From Perkinsus marinus ATCC 50983 (lineage: Eukaryota > Perkinsozoa > Perkinsida > Perkinsidae), in the NCBI RefSeq assembly GCF_000006405.1, contig NW_003210321.1, positions 359,472 through 423,471 of the forward strand: a DNA stretch of 64,000 nucleotides. Reading direction: 5' to 3'. The notes beneath the pieces were generated by a model that was given only the letters and a program-made list of their open reading frames with translations, did not search any database and was not told the DNA's origin. Each line of letters starts with the position of its first letter. Position 1 is the stretch's first letter. Below, in pieces: positions 33,359 to 43,350 of this stretch. The position numbers and the translations under genes are program-made.

Positions 33359-35439
33359 ATGAGTTTAACAAGATTCGTCTTGAAACTAAACTATCGCGAC
33401 GAGTGCGTCCGAGTACGACCGGAGCCGCAGTACTGTACGAGGTTCACCCACATCTTAGAGTAGGCAGTCTATGGGTACCGGACTGGACCTTATTCGTATC
33501 TTCTCAGGTACATCAAGGAGACCTGGCCGGAGCTGTCCAGGGCCGACGACTTCAGTGTTTACTACTACGATGAAGCCGGCGACCGTTGCACCCTCAACGA
33601 GAGGACCCTCCCTGACTGTCTTATGCTGCTAGGGGAGCGCAATGCTTATAGAGTCACTGAGGAGCTGCCGGTCCTCATATTGGACATTGAACGCTATCGT
33701 GGACGTCGTCCCCTCCCTCCACCGCTGTGTAGACCACCTCAAGTGATGGAGGGAGCCCCTTGGGGTATCGAACAAAGGATGGGCCGGCCCATGAGGGCTC
33801 ACTGTGAGCCGGTGTCCAAGGGCGGCTTTGAGGGAATGCAGGTGAAGTCTGTGGTTCATCATGGGTTCGTGTGTGATGGCTGTGAGATGGACCCTTTAGT
33901 GGGAGACAGGTAGGCTGGATAGGTAGAGCCTTGCTGTGGAAGGATTTCTGTTGTAGGTATAAGTGCAACTACTGTGATGACTTTGACTTCTGTTCGAAGT
34001 GTTTCGACAAGAGATTGGTATTGGGTCACAACCCTTTCCATGCCTTCACCCGTTACAAGATTCCGGAGAGGCCGGTCTTTGCAGCGACCAACAGCTGGTC
34101 CGATAAGAACACTATGACGGCCGCCTACTCTGTAGAGGAGAAGTCTGTTGGGGACGCTCCTGTAACGCCTCCGACCAAGTCCGTTGGGACTCTGCCGGAG
34201 CCCCAGGCTACTCGAGACGAGGGCGTCCAGTGGGGAGAGGTCAAGCATTGTACACTTGCTGGACCTTGGGGCAGTATGGACATCTTCGTCGATGGTCCTA
34301 CTAGAGAAGACGGCCCTGTATTGGCGACCGTGGGCCAGCCCAGTATACCCTCAGGGGCCGGAGCTCGTGATAGCTTCGCAGTGGATGCTGGTGTGCACCT
34401 AGGCATCGAGTGCGACTGCTGTGAAGAGCTGCCTATTGTCGGCCCGAGGTGGGACTAGTGAGTTGGTGTGTATGTCATAATGAGCGTGTCAGGTACAAGT
34501 GCGCGGTCTGTCGAGATTACGATCTCTGTGAGGAATGCTTTGAGTCCACGTGCCCAGCCAAGTCTCATGACCATCCGAGAAGCTCGTTCTACAAGCTAAC
34601 TCCTCTGGAGACCATCGAGATGCGCAAAAAGTCGGGAGCTTGGACTGCCAAGTGTCAGCAGTCAGCAGCCCCAACGGTGGCTGTTCCCATTGAGGAGGCA
34701 GAGACCTGTGGTGGGTCCATGATTGGACCGATCGCAGTGGTCAACCCTGAGCCAGAACCCGTGGGGTGAGTCGGTTGAACCACTGTATCGTTGGAAGGCT
34801 CGTTGGTCTGTAGGGTGGTCGAAGCTGCTGCTGCCGAGCCTGAGGTGGACGAGGAAATTGAGATGGAGACGCCCCCGGCTGAGAGCACCAATGATGGTAG
34901 TAGTGACCAGGTGCGGCTGTGGGTAGATATGGCTCCGTGTTAGGCACTGCTTCTGAGTCGGGGAGTTGGATGGACCTGGGGGAAATTGGAGAGGATATCA
35001 TGTCGGTTGGGACACCACGTTCTGACCAGTTCCAGGTTAGTCATTGGAATGCCTTCGTGTAGTGTTGCACGCTACTTGTCGCTATTTTAGATTATCCAAG
35101 CGTTTGATGACGACTCGTTGGGAGATGAGGTCGAGGTAGGATACTCTCGATGGGAGTTGAATCATCATCTCATGCAGCAGGTTCCGGAGGCAGATGCTGG
35201 GAGTGTCACCGTGCATAGCTTGGCTGAGGCTATGGTACATCATGGAGTGGCCGAGAACAGGGCAAGGGCTGAGTTGGTGATAAACCAGGTAGGCTTCTCT
35301 CGTACCTCCTCACCTTGGGATGAATAGCAATGCCATTACTCGTGTGCTAATGAGGTCGCAAACATTTTTTCGTCTGTAGATATCCTCCAACGAAGAGCTC
35401 CGTGGAAAGCTGAGTGCGTTCCTGAGGGAGATTCAATGA
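33359..35439 (+). CDS. PB1-ZZ protein 1 (p62/NBR1-like; basic and acidic PB1 faces)
   Basis: First of five tandem paralogues. Exon 1 (33359-33459) starts MSLTRFVLKLNYRDECVRVR and splices in phase 2 (intron 33460-33506) to YIKETWPELSRADDFSVYYY, then DEAGDRCTLNERTLPDCLML: a PB1 domain with the beta-1 lysine and an OPCA-like acidic loop YYDEAGD. Two ZZ-type zinc fingers follow, each split by a phase-2 intron: FVCDGCEMDPLVGDR / YKCNYCDDFDFCSKCFDKR (intron 33910-33956) and IECDCCEELPIVGPR / YKCAVCRDYDLCEECFEST (intron 34449-34492). The C-terminal part is acidic, has a LIR-like GSWMDLGEIGED, and ends in helices (VHSLAEAMVHHGVAENRARA) with TGA at 35437-35439. By family knowledge, PB1-ZZ-LIR proteins polymerise and tether cargo to autophagosomes; that role here is inference. 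It differs from genes 2-5 in having two rather than four ZZ units. Confidence 0.85.
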
Positions 35440-35771
35440 TGAGCTCCGTGTCGAGTCCGAATTTGCTAGTAGCAGCATCTGTCCCTCTCGTCGTTGTGAC
35501 TGGACATTTTTGCATTTCTGAGAGGTGGCAAGTTGAAAGTATCATCATTTACCTTTTCATTTCATCCCATGGTAGTTGTCAACCTATTTTGATAGTTGTG
35601 ATGGTAGTATGTAGTATGCCGTTTTCATGGTGATTATGCTAGAGAGAGCGTCAGTCTGACAGACCGCTCCCTCTAGTCTGTGGTCGAGGATGCTCATACG
35701 TACATAACTTGCTTTTCGTGTTGCGTTAATATCAATAGACACTCCGCTGGTCTTTGTGGAGTTCTGAGATT
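35440..35771. other. Spacer between PB1-ZZ genes 1 and 2
   Basis: 332 bp without supported coding. An imperfect inverted pair AGAGAGCGTCAGTCTGACAG near 35642-35661 was noticed. Otherwise nothing distinct. Confidence 0.4.
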
Positions 35772-38002
35772 ATGGGTAACGTGTTCGTATTGAGAGTGAA
35801 GTTCGCGGGTGAGTCCTTTAGAACTAGGATAGTAGCGGAGATGTTCGAGACTGTGAAGGATGTGAAACGGTAGGAGTGTTGGCATCTTCGTCGTGAGCAT
35901 GGCTTTGTTGTATCAGGTTGATAACCGAGGCGTGGCCACATCTAAAAGGCGAGAAATTTGAAGTATTGTTACCGACTGGGGAGACCTTCTGGGAGCTGGG
36001 AGATGAGAAGTCTGTGCTGGAGCTGGTGGAGGATGCACCTAAGGAGCCCTGTGGGGTGTTACCGGAACTGAAGGTTGAAGTCAAGCTTGCTGCATCGTCA
36101 TCGAGGAAGACTGCAACGAGTGTAAACCTCACTGCAGGGAGTGTGCCGCTCCCGATGGACAAGCATAGGGTTGCCAGTCTTCACTTTTTACAGTGTGACG
36201 ATTGTCACATGTTCCCGATCGTTGGGAAAAGGTGGGTATGAGGTAGGCTTGTAAGCTTTGTTTTTGAGTTTGATATGCGCGACTTGAATTTCATCGTGGA
36301 GTATGTCTGAATCACTTGTTTTACAGTAGTCGTCGGAAAATTAGTCGTCGAGGATGCACTGTTTTAGATGGCGCGTACTTCATGGTATTTTGGGTGAGGT
36401 ACATATGCATCGGCTGTTGTCCCAAGAGTGTTGACCTCTGCTATCGATGCCATGCTGATCATGACAGCTCTCATAAAACGGTTCTGTATAATCACAGTAT
36501 GGATGGTGTGTGGAACGATCAGAGATTTGATGATGCTGATCGAGGGTGTCCGAGAGATATGAAGAGGTGGGAGGGTCGACTTGGGCGGCGACTGCAGTAT
36601 GAGAGGCAGGTTTGATAAGCTGCAGTTGAGGCACAGTTCGGTGCCTATAATGGTTGCCCAAGTGTATGAGCGAGGGAGAGGGAGCAACAAAGTGGTGTCA
36701 TGTTGCCGAGATGGTACGGCTGACACGAGGTATCTCTTGAGATGCCATTCCTGTGGGGACTGTGACACTACCATTAGAAGGTATGAGTTGTCTTAGTCTT
36801 AAAGTAGAGCTATGGTACAGGTTCAAGAGTGATTCGAGAGATGATATCGTCCTATGCGAGATGTGCTATCTAGTGCACGCGGCTGATGTCCTCAAGGTTG
36901 CGTACAAGTGCTCTCGTTTGGTCAGTCCGGGCTTCTGGGATGGTCCGGGATCGGATACCGTATGGAAGGCTAAGCACTTTCATGTTACGTGCAATACGTG
37001 TGGGGAGTCCCCGATTGAGGGAAGGAGGTAATAGGGAGAGCCCTGTGAGTTGGAGTTATCCACCTGTTGCGCTCTCTCCTAACGGGAATCTCTCGGCTTG
37101 AAAGTCTGTTATGTTGCGCCCAAACTAGGACCCTCCATATGTAGTTCATCTTTATATCACGACCGTCGGGCTTCTCATGTAGTGGATCCAGCTTGTGACA
37201 GTCCTCGCCCTACGTTCTCTGACTGCTCTCGCGGTGTTTGGTCATTTTTGAGTGGTCGTAGAGATCGTGTTTGGAGGTTGTTTCATGAGCACTGACAGTG
37301 TTCGAGTCGAGACTGAGGTAACCCTCAGGTACCATTGTGCGGTATGTGCTGACTTTGACTTATGCGCCACTTGCTATAAGAAGCCTACGAACAAGCAGCA
37401 CAGGACTGACCATTGCTTTACCCTTATAGCTAAGCCGGTGACTCTGTGGAGTGTCAAGACTAGGGAGCCTAGGGGCGTCCCATTGGGAGACCTGCCTTGC
37501 GAGATGTGTCACAATAGGGGACAGGGAGGTGGCAGGTACGGATGCGGTGAGTCGTCACCCTCACGATGACTGTGTTGAGATACACTCTTCGTTCCTTGTT
37601 CGCTACTCCAATGAGGGATGCACACTTCTGCACGGAGTGTTATAAGGCGATGCTGGAGAAAGAGGCAAGAATCCTTCGTAGTGCGAGCGGTAGGATGTCG
37701 CCATGGGCTATCACCAACAGGGCTAGAAGCGAGGCTCTCTCTGCCCCGCATAGAAGTGGGTGATGCTCAGTAGCTGGTCGGTAGTGATCGTTCAGACATA
37801 CGTCGGGCGGGTCGTTCGGAGCAGCCCTCGGACGTGATCCGTGAGATCATGCAAGCGGTGAGCGAGAGAGAACGAGAGCCTTATGAGGTGTGCAGTGTGG
37901 CCTTGGTCGGGCATATGGTGTTGATGTCAGTCGATGTGGGCAGAGGAACCTCCCAGAGAGCCCCAGGTCCATGACAGATTCCTTGCTGTAAGACTAGAGT
38001 AG
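35772..38002 (+). CDS. PB1-ZZ protein 2 (four ZZ units, WAEEPPR tail)
   Basis: Exon 1 starts MGNVFVLRVKFAGESFRTR and joins LITEAWPHLKGEKFEVLLPT across the phase-2 intron 35870-35916, giving a PB1 domain with the basic strand but no OPCA acid cluster (EVLLPTGETFWEL). ZZ unit 1 is QCDDCHMFPIVGKR / YICIGCCPKSVDLCYRCH, split by a longer intron ending at about 36411. Unit 2 is degenerate (RCHSCGDCDTTIRR / YRFKSDSRDDIVLCEMCY). Unit 3 is TCNTCGESPIEGRR / YHCAVCADFDLCATCYKK. Unit 4 is PCEMCHNRGQGGGRY / FCTECYKAMLEKEA. The tail needs a very short intron near 37755 to reach SDVIREIMQAVSEREREPYE, then a 43-nt intron to SMWAEEPPREPQVHDRFL, with TAG at 38000-38002. A stop at 37761-37763 is the alternative end. 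Confidence 0.8.
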
Positions 38003-38488
38003 GAAGTCTGGTCCAGTCAGGGTATGTGAGGTCAATATTGCCTTGAAGGCGCCTCTCATGTGATTCCGGCTTGGGACCATTCTTTGATGATGATAATGGT
38101 CCCATTCGGGAATCTAATCCTATTTCCAACTTTTACCAATATCGATTTTATCCCAGCACATGTGAGTCTTATCGAAACATGTTTCAAAGTCCCTTAGAGG
38201 TATTTTCCCGTTAAGACGTCGGACTAGTTGTCTGCAGCTTACAGTGACCAGTCCAACGCCTTTTTCTGGGGTATAGTCCCTGTCCATGTTCATCGTCACC
38301 AGAATCGTATTCAGTAGTTAGAATCATCCTTATCGGAGAACTCAGGCGAGACCTGCGCCAGAGTGGACGAGTACTGAGCGTATTAGTCTCATGATTTCTG
38401 TTGAGGTCTCCACAGCCTGGCTCAGCTTTGCGTTTGAGGGGTCTTCGCTGTGATGGTCGTTACCACTAGTTTCACTTCTCTCATCGTT
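38003..38488. other. Spacer between PB1-ZZ genes 2 and 3
   Basis: 486 bp with only short ORFs. Nothing distinctive seen beyond probable 3' and 5' untranslated sequence. Confidence 0.4.
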
Positions 38489-40484
38489 ATGTGGGAAAAC
38501 AGCTTTTTCATCGTGAAGCTGGCCTACGGCAAGGAGTCACTCCAGTGTAGATGCCCGATGGCTACGATTCGCACTGTGGGAGATCTGCATAGGTAAGACG
38601 GCGACGTGTCGGGCACTGGTCACAGCTCTCGGCCTCTCAGACTGATAGAGGAGGCCTGGCCTAGTCTGGGGACTGTTGAGTATACGGCAACCCTACGTGG
38701 CGGTCGAGAGCTCAGCACCTGGCCTCGTGATCGCCCCATCTCGGCCTTGATCTCGGAGGGCCTCGCTGAGTCGGTGTATATGTTCCCTCGATTGAAGCTT
38801 CGCGTTAAGGCGTCCCAAAAGGGATCCTCGGGGTCCAAGAAGGGGCCCCAGCCGATGGACGGCCACAAGCCTGCATCGATGCACCTGCAAAGCTGTAGGG
38901 AATGCGAGATGTTCCCCATAGTGGGGCGAAGGTAGGCTGGTCGTGATAGGTGAACTATGGAGTACCTTCGGCTGTTCTCAGCTTCAACTGCGCTACTTGT
39001 CCCTCGGGGGTCCTCTGTGCATGGTGCTACGATAAGCATGATAAGCATCATACGATAACACCGTTGGTGATGGCATGTGATGGCGTATGGGAAGGGAGTA
39101 TGTTCACACAGAATGCCCGGGATATGACGGAGATCCTCAGAGAAAGGCATCGTCCTTGGCCTGGTGACACCGTAGAGTAAGTGGGGCCTCAGTCGCGACG
39201 CGTGGCGGTCACCAAGTCAATATTCTTTATACAACAATCATCATCTTCGTCATCTCATTTTTCTTCACAATTTTCTTTGAGAAGAATTTATTGGTTTCCT
39301 TCCTGTTAGCATTGACTCCGTCCAAGTAGGGGAGAATCCTTTCCCTGCGATGGTTGCCGAAGTGTTCTCAAAGTCGGAGGCCCATCATGAGGCCATCACT
39401 TCGGGCTGCTTTGATGATGGGAAGACTATCCTGTGCTATAGGCCCTACTGCCATGCATGTGGAGCATCGGCTCCTCGGATGCGAAAGTGTGACTTCGAAT
39501 TTTCCCACGGCACTTGGTGGTATCACCTTGGTAGGTTCGAGTGTGATGGTAGAGGTGATATCAACCTCTGTGATATGTGCTACATCTTGTGGGGAGGCGA
39601 TGTCATGAAGATCGCATACAAGTGCTCGAGAGTGTTGCTACCGGGGGCGTGGAACCCTGTAGGGCAGGGCCCGTGTCGGCTGGTCCATTATGGGGTTACG
39701 TGTGCTGAGTGCGGAGTGTCACCGATACGCGGACGGAGGTGAGGGGGGAGGATTCAGGAAATTTTTGTATGGCTCTTATCGCACCGTGTCAGGTACCATT
39801 GCGATTTCTGCACAGAATATGATCTGTGCGAAGGCTGCTACAAAGAGGAGGCCAACAGAAAGCACAGGGAGACGCATCTCTTCACTTTGGTGGTGAAGCC
39901 TGTAAAGGTGTGGACGGTCCAGATGAGAGAGCCAAAGGGCACGCTCATGAGCACCATACCGTGCGAAAGGTGTGGCCAGCTGCCCGTTGGAGGCGCTACG
40001 TAAGGGACCATGAACAGCATATGCATTGTCGCACTGTTGGTTGCCCTCAGTTACAGCACGGTGGCATTGCCAGACTCCCACTACTGCTTGCCTTGTTACC
40101 GTGAGGGCCTCCGTTTTGAGGCTCTCTGTGTGCGAGGGCCCTACAATGCCCATTACTACCCTGTCAATAGGGGAGCGTTGAAGATACGTCAAAGGAAATT
40201 GGAAGCTCTCGAGGGTACTATTGCGGTGTACCTGGCGCGGCAAGCTCGTTCCTGAATTGGTAGATTCGCTGGCCAGCTCGTGGCTGATGCAGCCACTCGA
40301 CCGGCAGTTGAAGGGGGAGGAGCCCTTCCCCCTAGAGCCTGACTTCCCTCCAAACCCGGTGAGTATCGCCTTATTGTAGGGAACTCAACGTGCATGGTTT
40401 GAGGTACTATGGGCAGATGAGCCTCCACGGGTGGTGAAGCCTCATCACCGCACTTTGCTCTATCCTTCTCCTACGCCCCAGTAG
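38489..40484 (+). CDS. PB1-ZZ protein 3 (four ZZ units, WADEPPR tail)
   Basis: Exon 1 starts MWENSFFIVKLAYGKESLQC and joins LIEEAWPSLGTVEYTATLRG over the 48-nt phase-2 intron 38593-38640: a PB1 domain with basic strand, no OPCA cluster. ZZ units: SCRECEMFPIVGRR / FNCATCPSGVLCAWCYDKHD; degenerate YCHACGASAPRMRK / RFECDGRGDINLCDMCY; TCAECGVSPIRGRR / YHCDFCTEYDLCEGCYKEE; PCERCGQLPVGGAT / HYCLPCYREGLRFEAL. The tail reads FPLEPDFPPNP, then after a phase-0 intron VLWADEPPRVVKPHHRTL and TAG at 40482-40484. Near 40225-40260 the frame must change, so a very short intron or an indel is present. Conserved exon ends match genes 2, 4 and 5. Confidence 0.8.
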
Positions 40485-40805
40485 CTTGTTGGCATCTTGT
40501 CTTCAATTTTACTTTAATGCCTTTGTGATCTAGCGCTTGATGACCTACATTATAAGTGTGTTGTGTTGGTCACTGTTGGGATAGCGGGTTGTTCCCATTT
40601 TTGTACAGTTACTGTTCTTCAGAGGGGGCCATAGACATGGCCAGAGCTACAGATATGTCGCGCGCCAGAGAACTCAGTTGTGGTCAAAAACGTGTGCGTA
40701 GGCGTACTGAGCAAAAGACTAACTAGGAGTAACAGAGTAAGTTGGTTACTGGTCCCTTCCTCCCAGTGCAGCTCCTATGGTTGGTTCTATTAGGTTATCA
40801 TCGAG
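40485..40805. other. Spacer between PB1-ZZ genes 3 and 4
   Basis: About 320 bp without supported coding. No repeat-family copy here, unlike the next spacer. Confidence 0.4.
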
Positions 40806-42756
40806 ATGGCGAACGACTACGTCCTCAAAGTGAGCTATGGCGGAGAATCTCTTCGCGTCAAACTGAGAGTTGACAAGTTCACGACGATGGGGCAGTTGAG
40901 GAAGTAGGCGCGGGTAGCATATGGTGATAGTGGACTTGGTTTCGATTCTGTAGGCTGATCGTAACAGCCTGGCCTTTCCTCGAAGAAGGTGTGTGCAAGG
41001 TTATACTGCCAAACGGTGGTGTATTGGGACAGAAGGGCATTAAGACTCCGGTGGTCGCCTACTTGCCGGCGGACCGCAAGGACCCGTCAGGGCATGTTCC
41101 TGAACTCAGGCTCAAGGTTGAGTCATCGGAGAGCCCTAGTGTGTCGGCACCGTCCGTGGGACAGCAGGAAGGGGTGCAGGCTGTCGATGGGCATCCTTTG
41201 GCGGTGACCTATTGGGAAACATGCGATGGGTGTGGGATGTTCCCGATCGTGGGGCAATGGTGAGGGCTCGTCTATGGAGCATGGTCTAGCTTTGGCTCTT
41301 TAGGTATATCTGCTTTACTTGCCGTCAGAAGGACCTGTGCTTCGCGTGCCGCAATGGACACGCTGGTGGTCATAAGGTGATCTCCTATGCTCCCTCTGTT
41401 GATGGTATTTGGGAAAATTATGGTCTATTCGAGAGTCTGCCTCGACAAGCTTTCAAGCTGAGGGCCCTGGGTGTTCCAACAGTGCAGCCGAAGTTCGAGT
41501 AGGTGTTGGCTCGGGAGATTGGCTTGTGTACATGCTCAGATGCGGGCGTTTCTCTCAGTTGCATAGTCTGACGTAGGTTCGAAGATATCCAGAAAACGCC
41601 TTTACCTCCAATGCTTGCCCGTACTTTTGACGAAGATGAGATACCGGATGATGTCCTCGACCGTTCATGCTATCGCGATAGGGACAAAGCGATGCACTAC
41701 TCAATCTTCTGCCACTGCTGCAGTGCGACTGTTCCGAGCGCCAGAAGGTAGCAGTCATCGGCGATTATGGTAGTCAACTACGTTCGCATTACAACGTTTT
41801 AGCGCGAGTAAAACCGGTTGTTGGTCATGCCTGTCGCTGCTCGGAGTGCTATGATTTCAAGCAGGTTCAAGAGTGACACCCGTGCTCCTATCAATCTATG
41901 CGATACATGCTATCCTCTTCATAAGGACAACGTCTTGGCTCTGGCCTATAAGTGCTCGAGAGTATGGGAACCTGGGCGCATGGCAGTGCGTGACAACGAC
42001 AGGCCGTTCCTAGCTGTCCACGATGGAGTTACTTGCGCTGAGTGTGAACGATCTCCGATCACTGGTGCCAGGTGAGGCGGTTGTTTTCATCGTACAGCCA
42101 TGGATGGTATCAGGTACACCTGCCTCATCTGCTCGGACTTGGACCTTTGCTCCCGATGCTATCAGAGTCGAGCTCAAGCCGGCCACAAGGAGGGACATGC
42201 TTTTGGAATGGTTGCTAGCATGGTCACTCTGTGGTCGCTGAAGATGAGAGAGCCTCGAGGGACCCCCATTGGAGATATGAAGTGTAGGATGTGTGGTAAC
42301 CATCCTCGAGGTGGAGCCAAGTGGGTGTCGATGGCCTTGCCTGTGCACAGCCAGTGCTCACAATAGGTATAGGATGAAGACTGATCCGCCCGACAGTCGC
42401 AATGCTTTCTATTGTCAATCTTGTTACCAGAAAATGCTGCAGAAGGAGGCGTTGCAGCTACGGGCGCCCTTGGCCAGCGGTATGAGTCACAGTTCTTTAC
42501 CGTGGGCTCAGTCGGCCAGGACCAGGAGTCGGACTCTACGTGTCGCCCTTAAAAGTAGACGGACGAGAGCTAAGCCGTGGATGGTTATGTTGGTGCTGTT
42601 ACAGGTTCGCTCGCCTCGCGACTCAACACTCAGCCGCCCGTGATACAGTTCATCAGAAGGCTGGCCCGTCAAGCAGGGCGTTTTGATATTATTGATGACG
42701 ATGATGATTCTGACTCTGTGAGTGCCTTGGGACTGTTGTTGGCCAAGAGCTTCTAA
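40806..42756 (+). CDS. PB1-ZZ protein 4 (four ZZ units, acidic LIR-like tail)
   Basis: Exon 1 starts MANDYVLKVSYGGESLRVKL and splices in phase 2 to LIVTAWPFLEEGVCKVILPN: a PB1 domain with basic strand only. ZZ units: TCDGCGMFPIVGQW / YICFTCRQKDLCFACRNG; degenerate IFCHCCSATVPSARR / RFKSDTRAPINLCDTCY; TCAECERSPITGAR / YTCLICSDLDLCSRCYQS; KCRMCGNHPRGGAK / AFYCQSCYQKMLQKEA. The C-terminus reads VIQFIRRLARQAGRFDIIDD followed by four more acidic/Ser residues, then GLLLAKSF and TAA at 42754-42756. FDII next to a run of Asp fits the LC3-interacting-region pattern (aromatic-x-x-aliphatic with acids). The WA(D/E)E motif of genes 2, 3 and 5 was not found. A repeat copy starts 7 bp after the stop codon. 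Confidence 0.8.
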
Positions 42757-42762
42757 GCAATG

Positions 42763-42929
42763 TGGGAAATATGTACATGGTCAGCTACGTGCGTTGATGA
42801 CAATGAGAAAATTATGCGGAAATTTGGGAAATTATTGTCGAAATTCGAGCTGGGAAAGTCGTGTTTTAATTTTCAGTGTAGTGAGGAAACTCTAGAGCTC
42901 AGCTGAGGAAACTGTACATGAATTGCAAC
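42763..42929 (-). repeat. Dispersed repeat family copy C (inverted)
   Basis: Same element in reverse orientation. Its reverse complement starts GTTGCAATTCATGTACAG, then TTTCCTCAGCTGAGCTC, and ends CATTGTCATCAACGCACG, GTAGCTGACCATGTACATA and TTTCCCA. It lies between PB1-ZZ genes 4 and 5. Confidence 0.82.
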
Positions 42930-43350
42930 ACTCATTCCAGGGGCGGCTACTGGTGGTTTGTGTCAGTTGGAGTGGGTCGTTGAACCGCCAAAGGAGTTCA
43001 AGACTGACCACAAGTTCTACGATGGGCCTGGGAGATGAGCGATTATGCGTTGTCGTCTTGGGGAAAAAGAGCAAGCGAACGAGTGATTTATCTCAGCCGT
43101 CGGTGACTAATCGATTTTTGAATTTCATTATCCTTTCAGAGTTCAACTTAACAATAATCGACTTTTTCCAAACCTAGATTCTCGAGTTTAACACAGAGTT
43201 TCTGTCGTCGGGATTCCAACTCTGAGTCAGCGCTGTGTGGACAGTCGATGAGTGTCGCGCAATGCATTGTGACGACGCTAGTAGAGGACGACCAGTGTCA
43301 CCCCTCGTGGCGAACATTGTTGTAATCGTTGGTGTAGGGTGTTGTTGGCC
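42930..43350. other. Spacer between repeat copy C and PB1-ZZ gene 5
   Basis: No supported coding. Together with the repeat it forms the roughly 590-bp gap between genes 4 and 5. Confidence 0.4.
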
